Source: Mariniflexile fucanivorans
GTDB taxonomy: Bacteria; Bacteroidota; Bacteroidia; Flavobacteriales; Flavobacteriaceae
Direction: 5' to 3'
Length of the DNA stretch: 64,000 nt
Assembly: GCF_004341235.1 (NCBI RefSeq)
Contig: NZ_SLUP01000008.1
Span: forward strand, 62,001 to 126,000
Positions within the stretch are counted from its first letter, which is position 1. The number at the start of each line of letters is the position of its first letter. Shown in pieces: positions 45,002-53,635 of the stretch. The notes beneath the pieces are model-generated. The model was not told the DNA's origin and ran no database searches. It was given only the letters and a program-made list of their open reading frames with translations. The position numbers and the translations under genes are program-made.

Positions 45002-45824
45002 GTTTTTTTAGTTTTCTATTTTGGTTTCTTACTACAATTTTGGAAATAAGAATACTTACTTCATATAAAATTAAAATAGGAATCGCTACAATTACCTGAC
45101 TTGCGATATCTGGTGGTGTTATAATTGCTGATAAAACTAGAACAAGTATTAAAGCATATTTTCTGTATTTCCTTAAGAATTCAGGCGTCACCAAACCAAT
45201 TTTAGTTAAAAAATAGATGATAATTGGTAATTCGAAAATAATACCCGAAGCTAATACCGAGGAACGTACCAAACCTATAAAAGAACTAATATCTATTTGG
45301 TTATCTACCCGTGATGAAATGCTATAATTTGCTAAAAAATTAATAGATAACGGGGTGATGATGTAATACCCAAATAAAGCACCCGTGAAGAATAATAATG
45401 ACGAGATAATAATGAAACCACGTGAATGCTTGCGTTCATTGTCATGTAATCCAGGACTGATGAATTTCCATAATTGGTAGATAATATATGGAAATGAAAT
45501 AATGAAACCAGCTAAAATAGCAGTCCAAATATCTGCTGAAAACTGTCCCGCCATGGTTCTATTTTGTAAAATAAGCGGTATTTTATCATTACAGAAACTC
45601 GTATCCAAACTCATATATGTAGCCATGTCGCACAACCATTTGTAGGTTGGAAAACTCATGTCTAGTGGTGCGAAAATAATGTCGTCAAAAATAAATCGAC
45701 TGAAAATAAATGCCAACGTACCAACAATAACAATGGCTAAGGTAATTTTTATAAGATGCCAACGTAAATCTTCAAGATGGTCTAAAAAAGACATCTCATT
45801 TATATTTTTCTTCTTTCTTGCCAT
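44985..45824 (-). CDS. tatC: Sec-independent protein translocase TatC
   Basis: A 279-residue, six-helix membrane protein. MSFLDHLEDLRWHLIKITLA is the N-terminal TatC signature and LSAIITPPDIASQVIVAIPI the C-terminal one. It forms the twin-arginine receptor core with TatA/B-type proteins, which are not in this window. The first ~80-residue periplasmic loop is enlarged (DMSFPTYKWLCDMATYMSLD) as is usual for Bacteroidota. It overlaps kdsD by one base. Confidence 0.95.
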   Translation of the reverse strand: MARKKKNINEMSFLDHLEDLRWHLIKITLAIVIVGTLAFIFSRFIFDDIIFAPLDMSFPTYKWLCDMATYMSLDTSFCNDKIPLILQNRTMAGQFSADIWTAILAGFIISFPYIIYQLWKFISPGLHDNERKHSRGFIIISSLLFFTGALFGYYIITPLSINFLANYSISSRVDNQIDISSFIGLVRSSVLASGIIFELPIIIYFLTKIGLVTPEFLRKYRKYALILVLVLSAIITPPDIASQVIVAIPILILYEVSILISKIVVRNQNRKLKKHVRNS

Positions 45825-46789
45825 TATATAATGCCTTCTTTAATTAAATCGTGAATGTGAACTACTCCTGCATAATTACCGTTTTCTTCAACTAAAAGTT
45901 GAGAAATACCATGCGCTTCCATAAGTTCTAGCGCATCAATAGCCATAGCTTCTGCTTGTATGCGTTTTGGGTTGGCGCCCATAATATCTTTTGCGGTAAG
46001 TTTCGAGAAATCGTCAACCTTCGTTAACATTCTACGTAAATCGCCATCGGTTATAATGCCTATAATTTTATTGTTTTCAACAACAGCAGTAACACCAAGC
46101 ATTTTTGCTGTAATTTCTATAATAACATCTCTAATACTAGTTGAACTGTTTACTTTTGGTTTTTCATTCACTGAAGAAATATCTTCAACCCTTAAATATA
46201 ATTTTTTACCTAAAGCACCTCCGGGGTGGTATTTAGCGAAGTCGCTGCTCGAAAAACCACGTAATTCAAGTAAACAAACGGCAAGCGCATCACCAATAAC
46301 CAATTGTGCTGTTGTGCTTGTAGTAGGAGCAAGATTGTTAGGGCATGCTTCTTTTTCAACAAATGCATTTAAAATAAAATCAGCATGTTGCCCTAAAAAT
46401 GAATCATTTTTGCCAGTAATAGCAATTATTTTGTTTTTTGCTCTTTTAATAAGAGGGATAAGCACTTTTATTTCAGGAGTATTCCCACTTTTTGATAAAC
46501 AAATAACAATATCATCTTCTAGAATTAAACCTAAGTCCCCATGAATAGCATCCGCAGCATGCATAAAAATAGATGGTGTTCCAGTGGAATTCAACGTCGC
46601 TACAATTTTACTTGCTATTATAGCGCTTTTACCAATTCCTGTTATAATAACGCGTCCTTTAGAGTTGTAAATTAAGGTTACAGCATCGGCAAAATCATCA
46701 TTTACAAGACTAGATAGGTTTAAAATGGCTTTACTTTCGGTTTCAATAGTTTGTTTTGCTATATTGATAATTGAGCTTTTACTATTCAA
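45824..46789 (-). CDS. kdsD: D-arabinose 5-phosphate isomerase
   Basis: A 321-residue protein with an N-terminal SIS domain (VIITGIGKSAIIASKIVATL, SIFMHAADAIHGDLG, CLSKSGNTPEIK) and two CBS domains at the C-terminus (DIMGANPKRI region). It converts ribulose 5-phosphate to arabinose 5-phosphate, the first step of Kdo synthesis for LPS. It heads the minus-strand operon with tatC and the AhpD-like gene. The family is also called KpsF/GutQ. Confidence 0.94.
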   Translation of the reverse strand: MNSKSSIINIAKQTIETESKAILNLSSLVNDDFADAVTLIYNSKGRVIITGIGKSAIIASKIVATLNSTGTPSIFMHAADAIHGDLGLILEDDIVICLSKSGNTPEIKVLIPLIKRAKNKIIAITGKNDSFLGQHADFILNAFVEKEACPNNLAPTTSTTAQLVIGDALAVCLLELRGFSSSDFAKYHPGGALGKKLYLRVEDISSVNEKPKVNSSTSIRDVIIEITAKMLGVTAVVENNKIIGIITDGDLRRMLTKVDDFSKLTAKDIMGANPKRIQAEAMAIDALELMEAHGISQLLVEENGNYAGVVHIHDLIKEGII

Positions 46790-46826
46790 AATTTATTAAT
46801 TTTTTAGTTGATGCTTTTAAAGAAAT

Positions 46827-46860
46827 TGTTATCTTTAAATGTAAATCGAAATTAATTTTG
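46827..46860 (+). promoter_or_regulatory. Candidate recQ promoter
   Basis: TTG (46827-46829) and TAATTTTG (46853-46860) are spaced by 23 bp and match the Bacteroidota -33/-7 consensus. The start point would lie near 46866, giving a ~125-nt leader to the recQ ATG at 46993. In this leader no further structure is obvious. Confidence 0.5.
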
Positions 46861-46992
46861 TTGTAATTTCGATTTCCGTTACAAAACTAACGAAAAAATC
46901 AAGAGGGTTCTCTCAATACACTTTAAAAATAATCAATTGATTTTTTGAATGTTTTTATAATTTTAATGATTAAATAAATATTAGTATCATTC

Positions 46993-49197
46993 ATGTTAAT
47001 AGATAAAAACGACTTACAGTCTGCATTAAAAAAATATTTTGGATTTGGTAAGTTTAAGGGTCTTCAAGAAGGTGTTATAGAAAGCTTAATGTCTGGTAAT
47101 AATACATTTGTAATTATGCCAACTGGTGGAGGAAAATCGCTTTGTTATCAATTACCAGCTCTCATGCAAGAAGGAACAGCTATTGTGGTGTCGCCATTAA
47201 TAGCCCTAATGAAAAATCAAGTGGATGCCATTCGAGGTGTTTCAAATGAAGAAGGTATAGCACATGTTTTAAATTCTTCATTAAACAAAACAGAAGTAAA
47301 ACGTGTTAAGGAAGATATTGTAAATGGGGTTACCAAATTACTTTATGTGGCTCCAGAATCGCTTACTAAAGAAGAGAACGTTGAGTTCCTGCGTTCGGTA
47401 AAAGTGTCGTTTATGGCTATTGATGAAGCCCATTGTATTAGTGAATGGGGACATGATTTTAGACCAGAATACCGTAATTTAAAACATATTATTGGCCGTA
47501 TTGGCGATAATATTCCTATTATAGGTTTAACGGCTACAGCTACGCCTAAAGTACAGGAAGACATTATTAAAAACTTGGGTATAAGTGGTGCAACAACCTT
47601 TAAAGCATCCTTTAATAGACCCAACTTATATTATGAAGTACGCCCAAAAACCAAAAATGTAGATGCCGATATTATTCGATTTATAAAACAAAACAGTGGT
47701 AAATCGGGTATTGTTTACTGCTTAAGTAGAAAACGTGTTGAAGAATTGGCACAGGTTTTACAGGTAAATGGCATTAAAGCAGTACCATACCACGCAGGTT
47801 TAGATGCCAAATCGAGATCGAATTATCAAGATCAATTTCTTATGGAAGATGTTGATGTGGTGGTGGCAACCATTGCTTTTGGTATGGGAATAGATAAGCC
47901 CGATGTGCGATTTGTAATCCATCACGATATTCCTAAAAGTATAGAAAGTTATTACCAAGAAACCGGTAGGGCAGGGCGCGATGGTGGCGAAGGGCATTGT
48001 TTGGCGTATTATGCTTACAAAGACATAGAAAAATTAGAAAAATTCATGTCGGGCAAACCTGTTGCAGAACAAGAAATTGGTCAAGCTTTATTGCAAGAAG
48101 TGGTTGCGTTTGCCGAAACTTCAATTTCACGTAGAAAATTTATTCTTCATTATTTTGGTGAAGAATTTGATAATAAAACGGGCGAAGGTGGCGATATGGA
48201 TGATAATGTTAGGCACCCAAAAAAGAAACGCGAAGCCCAAGACGATGTTAAATTACTTTTAGAAACCATAGATAATACGAATGAAAAGTACAAGTCTAAA
48301 GATTTAGTAAATGTCATTACGGGTAAAGAAAATGCGTTAATAAATTCTCATAAAACCAACGAGCAAGCTTTCTTTGGAAAAGGAAGTAGTAAAGATAAAA
48401 AATATTGGATGGCCTTATTAAGGCAAGTTTTGGTGTCTGGTTTACTTAAAAAAGATATTGAAACCTATGGTGTTATTAAGTTAGTAGATGCTGGCAGAGA
48501 TTTTATTAAAAATCCAACATCTTTCATGATGACCGAAGATCATATTTTTGATGGTGAACAAGAAGATGGTACAATTGTAACGGCTGCTAAAAGCGAAGGC
48601 GCCGTGGCAGATGAGCTATTAATGAATTTACTGAAAGACCTACGTAAAAAGAATGCCAAAAAATTAGGTGTGCCACCTTTTGTTATTTTTCAAGATCCAT
48701 CGCTTGAAGATATGGCGTTAAAATATCCAATTACAATAGCAGAACTTGCCAACGTACATGGTGTTGCAGACGGAAAAGCTAAAAAATACGGTAAAGATTT
48801 TATAGAACTTATCGCCGAATATGTTGAAGAACATGATATCATCAGGCCAGACGATTTGGTTGTTAAATCCACAGGAACTAATTCCGCCAATAAGCTTTAC
48901 ATCATTCAAAATATAGATAGAAAACTACCTTTGGATGATATTGCTTCTTCCAAGGGCATGTCTATGGAAGATTTTATAAAAGAAATGGAAGCTATTGTAT
49001 ATTCTGGCACAAAACTGAATATAAACTATTGGATTGATGAGATTTTAGATGAAGACCAGCAAGAAGAAATTCACGACTACTTTATGGAATCTAAAACGGA
49101 TAGTATTGATGCTGCAATTAAAGAATTTGATGGCGATTATGATGATGAAGAGCTTCGTTTGTATCGTATTAAGTTTATAAGTGAAGTAGCTAATTAA
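46993..49197 (+). CDS. recQ: ATP-dependent DNA helicase RecQ
   Basis: The 734-residue product has Walker A MPTGGGKSLCYQLPA (42-56), DEAHCISEWGHDFRPEYRNL (motif II and the aromatic-rich loop), GLTATATPKVQEDI, IAFGMGIDKPDVRFVIHHDI and QETGRAGRDG (motif VI). A C-terminal RQC/winged-helix part and an HRDC domain (near 530-620) follow. The Cys4 zinc motif of E. coli RecQ is not evident; residues after YYAYKDIEKLEKFM have no C-x-x-C pattern, and FILHYFGEEF lies where YFGE-x-C would be. It unwinds 3'-5' in recombination and repair. Monocistronic, followed by palindromes. Confidence 0.93.
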   Translation: MLIDKNDLQSALKKYFGFGKFKGLQEGVIESLMSGNNTFVIMPTGGGKSLCYQLPALMQEGTAIVVSPLIALMKNQVDAIRGVSNEEGIAHVLNSSLNKTEVKRVKEDIVNGVTKLLYVAPESLTKEENVEFLRSVKVSFMAIDEAHCISEWGHDFRPEYRNLKHIIGRIGDNIPIIGLTATATPKVQEDIIKNLGISGATTFKASFNRPNLYYEVRPKTKNVDADIIRFIKQNSGKSGIVYCLSRKRVEELAQVLQVNGIKAVPYHAGLDAKSRSNYQDQFLMEDVDVVVATIAFGMGIDKPDVRFVIHHDIPKSIESYYQETGRAGRDGGEGHCLAYYAYKDIEKLEKFMSGKPVAEQEIGQALLQEVVAFAETSISRRKFILHYFGEEFDNKTGEGGDMDDNVRHPKKKREAQDDVKLLLETIDNTNEKYKSKDLVNVITGKENALINSHKTNEQAFFGKGSSKDKKYWMALLRQVLVSGLLKKDIETYGVIKLVDAGRDFIKNPTSFMMTEDHIFDGEQEDGTIVTAAKSEGAVADELLMNLLKDLRKKNAKKLGVPPFVIFQDPSLEDMALKYPITIAELANVHGVADGKAKKYGKDFIELIAEYVEEHDIIRPDDLVVKSTGTNSANKLYIIQNIDRKLPLDDIASSKGMSMEDFIKEMEAIVYSGTKLNINYWIDEILDEDQQEEIHDYFMESKTDSIDAAIKEFDGDYDDEELRLYRIKFISEVAN

Positions 49198-49199
49198 AG

Positions 49200-49321
49200 T
49201 TTCAAAGTAGCAAAGTAGCAAAGATTCAAAGTAACTCAGATTCAAAGAAATAAAAATCCAAAAATAAAAGCATTTAAAGTTCCAAAGTTAAAAATGTGTT
49301 TACATTAAACTTTGGAACTTT
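49200..49321. repeat. CAAAGTA-type repeats and 14-bp palindrome after recQ
   Basis: A short array of TTCAAAGTAGCAAAGTAGCA variants is followed by a perfect 14-bp inverted repeat, AAAGTTCCAAAGTT (49276-49289) and AACTTTGGAACTTT (49308-49321), with an 18-bp loop. It may end recQ transcription, but it belongs to a palindrome family distinct from those elsewhere in the window. Confidence 0.75.
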
Positions 49322-49373
49322 GCTATTTATAAACTTTGCCCATCTAAAGAATAAACAATCGTTAATCATTTCA

Positions 49374-49381
49374 TATATTTG
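49374..49381 (+). promoter_or_regulatory. -7 box of the prolyl isomerase gene
   Basis: TATATTTG is a perfect match to TAnnTTTG, 23 bp upstream of the ATG at 49405. A -33 TTG at the right distance is not seen. Confidence 0.4.
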
Positions 49382-49404
49382 CGTTTTCAAATAAAATTAG
49401 AACA

Positions 49405-50337
49405 ATGCAAGACGGATTATACGCAAAATTCAATACAACTAAAGGAGAAATACTAGTTGCTTTAGAATTCAAAAAAACACCAGGAACAGTTGGTAACTTC
49501 GTAGCTTTGGCCGAAGGAAATTTAGAAAACAAAGTAAAACCTCAAGGAACGCCTTATTATAACGGTTTAAAATTCCATAGAGTTATCCCAGATTTTATGA
49601 TACAAGGTGGCTGCCCATTAGGTACAGGAACTGGTGATGCAGGTTATAAATTTGATGATGAGTTTCATCCAAATTTAAAACACGATGCGCCAGGTATTTT
49701 GTCTATGGCAAATGCAGGTCCGGGCACAAACGGAAGTCAGTTTTTTATAACGCACGTTGCAACGCCTTGGTTAGATAACAACCATACCGTTTTTGGAAAA
49801 GTAGTTGAAGGGCAAGATGTGGTTGATGCTATTGCACAAGGTGATAAAATAGACACTTTAGAAATATTAAGAGTTGGTGCTGAAGCAGAGGCTTTCAATG
49901 CCGTTGAATCTTTTAGAACATTTGAAGGCTCCAGAGAAAAAAGAATAACCGAAGCAAAAAAAGCAGGCGAAGCAGAATTAGATAAATTAGCAGCAGGTTT
50001 TAAAAAGACTGAAAGTGGTTTGCGTTACCAAATTATTCAAGAAGGGAATGGTGCAAAAGCAGAAAAAGGAAAAAATGTATCAGTACATTATAAAGGCCAG
50101 CTAGCCGATGGAACTGTTTTCGATTCTTCATACAAACGCAATCAACCTATCGATTTTCCAGTAGGAGTCGGTCAAGTTATATCTGGTTGGGATGAAGGTA
50201 TACAACTTTTAAAAGTAGGCGACAAAGCTCGTTTTGTAATTCCTAGCCATTTAGGATACGGAAGCAGAGGTGCTGGAGGTGTTATTCCGCCAGATGCCAC
50301 ATTAATTTTTGATGTAGAATTAATGAATGTTAAATAA
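49405..50337 (+). CDS. Cyclophilin-FKBP fusion peptidyl-prolyl isomerase
   Basis: The 310-residue product joins two unrelated isomerase folds. Residues ~5-160 are a cyclophilin ([65 protein letters not shown]). After a Lys/Glu-rich helical linker (~165-200), residues ~205-310 are an FKBP ([60 protein letters not shown]). No signal peptide, so it should act in the cytoplasm on protein folding. The fusion is known in Flavobacteria. A strong terminator follows at 50360. Confidence 0.94.
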   Translation: MQDGLYAKFNTTKGEILVALEFKKTPGTVGNFVALAEGNLENKVKPQGTPYYNGLKFHRVIPDFMIQGGCPLGTGTGDAGYKFDDEFHPNLKHDAPGILSMANAGPGTNGSQFFITHVATPWLDNNHTVFGKVVEGQDVVDAIAQGDKIDTLEILRVGAEAEAFNAVESFRTFEGSREKRITEAKKAGEAELDKLAAGFKKTESGLRYQIIQEGNGAKAEKGKNVSVHYKGQLADGTVFDSSYKRNQPIDFPVGVGQVISGWDEGIQLLKVGDKARFVIPSHLGYGSRGAGGVIPPDATLIFDVELMNVK

Positions 50338-50357
50338 CATTTAATAATATAAAAGTT

Positions 50358-50388
50358 TAAAAAGCACCTGATTTACAGGTGCTTTTTT
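50358..50388 (+). terminator. Rho-independent terminator of the prolyl isomerase gene
   Basis: Stem AAAAAGCACCTG and CAGGTGCTTTTTT with a short ATTTA loop, 20 bp after the stop codon, ending in six T. Confidence 0.9.
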
Positions 50389-50420
50389 GTTTTAAACAGG
50401 TAGTTTATCGCTTAAATTTG
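50386..50420 (+). promoter_or_regulatory. Candidate promoter for the 50504 gene
   Basis: TTTG (50386-50389) and TAAATTTG (50413-50420) are 23 bp apart and match the Bacteroidota consensus. The -33 element overlaps the T-tract of the upstream terminator. Predicted leader ~77 nt. Confidence 0.45.
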
Positions 50421-50503
50421 CTATATTTTATTTTATAACTAATTAAAATCTGGGTTTATCGAGTATTTTTTATTAACTGATAGTATAAAATTAATTTTAC
50501 ATC

Positions 50504-50926
50504 ATGATAAGTGTAAAAGAAACTAATTTATATACCAAAGCTCTTAAAGAATTAAATTATTCTTTTGGAAACGTATTTATTTTTGATGGGTACATAATTT
50601 CTGAAATAAACCAGGGTGTTATTTTCAATTGGGAAGAACATGCCAAAATTATTGTTGATGATGTTACTTGTTTTCTAGGAACCGATGGCCATGATTTAAT
50701 TTATATTTCACATCGCATTAATTCGTATTCTGTGGTTCCACATGGCTGGATTAATTTTTTTAAAAGTAGATATAAGTTAAAAGGCTATTTTATTGTTTCA
50801 GATGATAAAGTACGAATTCTGGGTTTATTGATTGAAAATCTGTTTTTTAATAATAAAATCAAACGGTTCAATAATCTTGAAACTGCCATAAACTCCATAA
50901 AAATTGGGCTGCTTGAAGTTGCATAG
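50504..50926 (+). CDS. Conserved flavobacterial protein of unknown function
   Basis: A 140-residue protein with alternating strand/helix pattern (VFIFDGYIISEINQGVIFNW, then KIIVDDVTCFLGTDGHDLIY and GYFIVSDDKVRILGLLIENL), resembling the SpoIIAA/STAS-like proteins of Bacteroidota in size and layout. That likeness is weak and I assign no function. No signal peptide or membrane helix. It has its own candidate promoter and ends 21 bp before the next gene. Confidence 0.7.
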   Translation: MISVKETNLYTKALKELNYSFGNVFIFDGYIISEINQGVIFNWEEHAKIIVDDVTCFLGTDGHDLIYISHRINSYSVVPHGWINFFKSRYKLKGYFIVSDDKVRILGLLIENLFFNNKIKRFNNLETAINSIKIGLLEVA

Positions 50927-50942
50927 TATTTTTCTATCTTTG
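50913..50942 (+). promoter_or_regulatory. Promoter for a probably leaderless mRNA
   Basis: TTG (50913-50915) and TATCTTTG (50935-50942) are 19 bp apart, a strong Bacteroidota promoter. The ATG of the next gene is only 5 bp after the -7 box, so transcription should start at or beside the start codon. The promoter lies within the end of the preceding gene. Confidence 0.6.
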
Positions 50943-50947
50943 TTTTT

Positions 50948-51493
50948 ATGACAGAGACAGAATTAGAAAAACTTAAATATCCTATTGGGCAGTTCGATTG
51001 CCCTAATAATATTTCTCCTCAGCATATAGAAAGTTGGATTTCTATTTTAGAGCATTTCCCAAATCGTTTAGAAAATCTTGTTAAAAATTTATCTGACACA
51101 CAATTAGATACTGTTTACAGACCAAATGGTTGGACCGTTAGGCAGGTTGTTCATCATCTGTCCGATAGTCATCACCATAGTTACACACGCTTTAAGTGGT
51201 CGTTAACAGAAGATAAACCAATAATAAAAGCTTATTTTGAGGAACGCTGGGCAGCATTGTTTGATAGTAAATTGGCACCCATCGATATGTCCTTACTCCA
51301 TTTAAAAGCAATTCATGCTAAACTTGTTTATTTGTTGAAAGGCTTATTTGATGATGATTTAAACAAATGTTTTATTCATCCAGAAACACAAAGTGAAGTA
51401 GTTTTAAAGAGAAATGTTGGAATTTATGCATGGCATAGCAACCATCACTACGCTCACATAGAAAATTTAATGAAACAAAACAACTGGATTTAG
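50948..51493 (+). CDS. DinB/YfiT-like metal-dependent hydrolase family protein
   Basis: The 181-residue product has WTVRQVVHHLSDSHHHSYTR and YAWHSNHHYAHIENLMKQ, giving the three-His metal site of the DinB/YfiT superfamily (HH near residue 69, H...H near 164-168). YfiT-type proteins in Firmicutes are bacillithiol transferases; Bacteroidota relatives are annotated putative metal-dependent hydrolases. The N-terminal LKYPIGQFDCPNNIS is family-typical. Probably leaderless. Six bases separate it from the acetyltransferase gene. Confidence 0.88.
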   Translation: MTETELEKLKYPIGQFDCPNNISPQHIESWISILEHFPNRLENLVKNLSDTQLDTVYRPNGWTVRQVVHHLSDSHHHSYTRFKWSLTEDKPIIKAYFEERWAALFDSKLAPIDMSLLHLKAIHAKLVYLLKGLFDDDLNKCFIHPETQSEVVLKRNVGIYAWHSNHHYAHIENLMKQNNWI

Positions 51494-51499
51494 AAGTTT

Positions 51500-51982
51500 A
51501 TGATTAGACCAGTAACTATTGAAGATGTCCAACAACTTGTTGATATTTATAACTATTACGTTTTAAATACCGTTGTTACTTTTGATGATGTGCCGTTTAC
51601 AGTTGAAGCTTTTAAAGAAAAAATTGAAACGATATATAAAACATACCCATTCTTTGTTTTTGAAGAAAACAATAAAATTTTAGGTTATGCTTATGCCAAT
51701 AAATGGCGAGAAAAACCTGCTTATAAACATACCGTTGAAAGTACTGTTTATTTACACGAAAAAGCTTTAGGTAAACAAATTGGTTCTAAATTATATACCG
51801 AACTCTTAAAACAGTTAAAAGCACAAAATTATCATGTGATAGTTGGCGGTTTAACATTGCCAAATGAAGCCAGTGTAAAACTTCATGAAAAATTCGGATT
51901 CAAACAAGTGGCTCATTATAAAGAAGTAGGTTTAAAGTTTGATAAATGGTTGGATGTTGGTTTTTGGCAGTTAACTCTTTAA
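51500..51982 (+). CDS. GNAT acetyltransferase, phosphinothricin-acetyltransferase-like
   Basis: A 160-residue GNAT protein: IRPVTIEDVQQLVDIYNYYV, FVFEENNKILGYAYANKWRE, HTVESTVYLHEKALGKQIGS and VGGLTLPNEASVKLHEKFGF match the Pat/Bar subfamily. These acetylate amino-acid analogues or methionine sulfoximine; natural substrate here unknown. Convergent with the redoxin gene 19 bp downstream, and likely in an operon with the YfiT-like gene. Confidence 0.9.
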   Translation: MIRPVTIEDVQQLVDIYNYYVLNTVVTFDDVPFTVEAFKEKIETIYKTYPFFVFEENNKILGYAYANKWREKPAYKHTVESTVYLHEKALGKQIGSKLYTELLKQLKAQNYHVIVGGLTLPNEASVKLHEKFGFKQVAHYKEVGLKFDKWLDVGFWQLTL

Positions 51983-52001
51983 ATCCTAACAATCTAAATT
52001 A

Positions 52002-52559
52002 TTAGTTTTTCCACTTAATACTACAGCCAATACTTGGTTTTTGTTCTAAAGTGTTTTCTTTGTTTTCAATTAAACATTCTAACGCATTTCGTAAATCTTT
52101 ACCTGTAACAGATTTGTTATTTCCAGGTCTGGAATCATCTAATTGTCCACGGTAAACTAGTTTTAAATCTTTATCAAACACATAAAAATCTGGCGTGCAA
52201 GCAGCATCATAAGCTTTGGCTATAGTTTGACTTTCATCATACAAATAAGGAAACGGATAATTTTCCTTTTTCGCATGAAGTTTCATTTTATCGGGACCAT
52301 CTTGCGGATATTTTACAGCATCATTACTGGAAATAGCAATAAAACCGATCCCTTTTTTTGAATAGGTATTTGCAATGGCAACTAGTTCTTCATTCACATG
52401 AATTACAAAAGGGCAGTGGTTGCAAATAAACATAATAACAGTTCCTTTTTTACCTTTTAAGGTTTCTAAACTAACAACGGATTCGCTGCTGGTGTCTGGT
52501 AATTGGAAATTAGGTGCGGTTGTGCCCAAAGGCAACATATTTGAAGGTGTATCGGCCAT
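52002..52559 (-). CDS. Thioredoxin-like/AhpC-TSA redoxin
   Basis: The 185-residue product begins MADTPSNMLPLGTTAPNFQL and contains VIMFICNHCPFVIHVNEELV with a C-N-H-C active-site pair, and IAISSNDAVKYPQDGPDKMK. The family is the cytosolic thioredoxin-like redoxin that often carries CNHCP in place of CxxC of thioredoxin. Role: peroxide or disulfide reduction (family knowledge). The ATG at 52559 is used instead of an upstream TTG. Divergent from the csaA-like gene with 47 bp in between. Confidence 0.88.
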   Translation of the reverse strand: MADTPSNMLPLGTTAPNFQLPDTSSESVVSLETLKGKKGTVIMFICNHCPFVIHVNEELVAIANTYSKKGIGFIAISSNDAVKYPQDGPDKMKLHAKKENYPFPYLYDESQTIAKAYDAACTPDFYVFDKDLKLVYRGQLDDSRPGNNKSVTGKDLRNALECLIENKENTLEQKPSIGCSIKWKN

Positions 52560-52606
52560 AATCAATTGTTTTTTTCAAAGTTCGCCAAAATTTGTATTTT
52601 TAAATA

Positions 52607-52942
52607 ATGAAAAGCACAATAACTTTTGAAGATTTTTCTAAAATAGACTTACGAGTTGGAACTATTGTTGAAGTAAACGATTTTCCTGAAGCCAGAAAAC
52701 CAGCATACCAATTAACTATTGATTTTGGTGAATTAGGTTTGAAAAAGTCGTCTGCACAAATAACATCGCTTTATAAAAAGGAAGATTTACTCAATAAACA
52801 GATAATTGCCAACATAAACTTTCCGAAAAAGCAAATAGCTAATTTTATGAGTGAATGTTTGGTTATGGGAGCAGTAAATGGCAAAGATGTGATATTATTA
52901 AACCCCGAAACTAAAGTGAAAAATGGTAGTGTTGTAAGCTAA
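52607..52942 (+). CDS. csaA: tRNA-binding protein, CsaA-like
   Basis: A 111-residue OB-fold protein: ITFEDFSKIDLRVGTIVEVN, ARKPAYQLTIDFGELGLKKS, SAQITSLYKKEDLLNKQIIA and FMSECLVMGAVNGKDVILLN, the complete CsaA/tRNA_bind pattern, as in the export-related chaperone CsaA. Monocistronic, with a weak terminator and palindromes downstream. Confidence 0.93.
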   Translation: MKSTITFEDFSKIDLRVGTIVEVNDFPEARKPAYQLTIDFGELGLKKSSAQITSLYKKEDLLNKQIIANINFPKKQIANFMSECLVMGAVNGKDVILLNPETKVKNGSVVS

Positions 52943-52944
52943 AA

Positions 52945-52977
52945 AAAACCGCTACTAAAAAAGCAACGGTTCGTTTT
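52945..52977 (+). terminator. Weak terminator after the csaA-like gene
   Basis: AACCG (52947-52951) and CGGTT (52967-52971) form a short stem followed by CGTTTTATTT, 4 bp after the stop codon. Confidence 0.45.
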
Positions 52978-53003
52978 ATTTGATTTTTCAGGATTTAATA
53001 CCA

Positions 53004-53077
53004 GAGGCTTGCCTCGTCTTTATTTATGGAATTTCCCTTTTTTTTGAATTTAATACCTCATGGGCTTGCCCTGAGGT
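53004..53077. repeat. TTTAATACC...GGCTTGCC palindrome pair
   Basis: Two related hairpins: GAGGCTTGCCTC (53004-53015), and ACCTCATGGGC / GCCCTGAGGT (53055-53077, arms separated by TT). Both are preceded by TTTAATACC. They belong to a palindrome family separate from the four others described here. No gene is present. Confidence 0.7.
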
Positions 53078-53102
53078 CGTTTATTTATTTTTTAAATGAC
53101 TA

Positions 53103-53492
53103 TTAAATATCGTCAAATTCAATATCGGTGAAACTTTCGGTTGGTTTATGTAATTCACCATTTGTACTTGAAATATCTTCATTGTCATATTCTTTTTTGA
53201 AATCTTTTTGATGACGCTCGCTAATTACTTCATCACCTTTTTCATCAATAATATAATCGGTCATTTCAGCAAGAATGTCTCTAAATTCATTAAAGTCTTC
53301 TTTGTAAATATAAATTTTATGTTTTTTGTAATGAAACGAACCATCATCGTTGGTAAACTTTTTACTTTCGGTAATTGTTAGGTAATAATCGTCTGCTTTT
53401 GTAGATCTAACATCAAAAAAGTATGTACGTCTTCCTGCTCTTAATACTTTAGAAAAAATCTCCTCTTTCTCCATCATGTCATTGTTGTTCAT
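53103..53492 (-). CDS. DUF3276/PUR-family nucleic-acid-binding protein
   Basis: The 129-residue product has KEEIFSKVLRAGRRTYFFDV, RSTKADDYYLTITESKKFTN and KHKIYIYKEDFNEFRDILAE, the bacterial PUR-alpha-like DUF3276 repeat found throughout Bacteroidota. The ~35-residue tail is acidic. Family members bind single-stranded nucleic acid. No operon partner. Confidence 0.92.
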   Translation of the reverse strand: MNNNDMMEKEEIFSKVLRAGRRTYFFDVRSTKADDYYLTITESKKFTNDDGSFHYKKHKIYIYKEDFNEFRDILAEMTDYIIDEKGDEVISERHQKDFKKEYDNEDISSTNGELHKPTESFTDIEFDDI

Positions 53493-53635
53493 AATTATAT
53501 AGAAATTTATTAAATTATCAATTTATATCAAAAATCTAAAAAAAACCGATATTAACCAACATTTTATGATGTTTCTTTTCAAAGTATTATTTTTTGTTGC
53601 ATTTAATACAAGCTATCGGTTTATAAATAAAGGGT

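Noticed and set aside
53004-53077. Terminators only
   Set aside because: The hairpins lack a T-tract and share the TTTAATACC lead, so they are better described as repeat elements than simple terminators.
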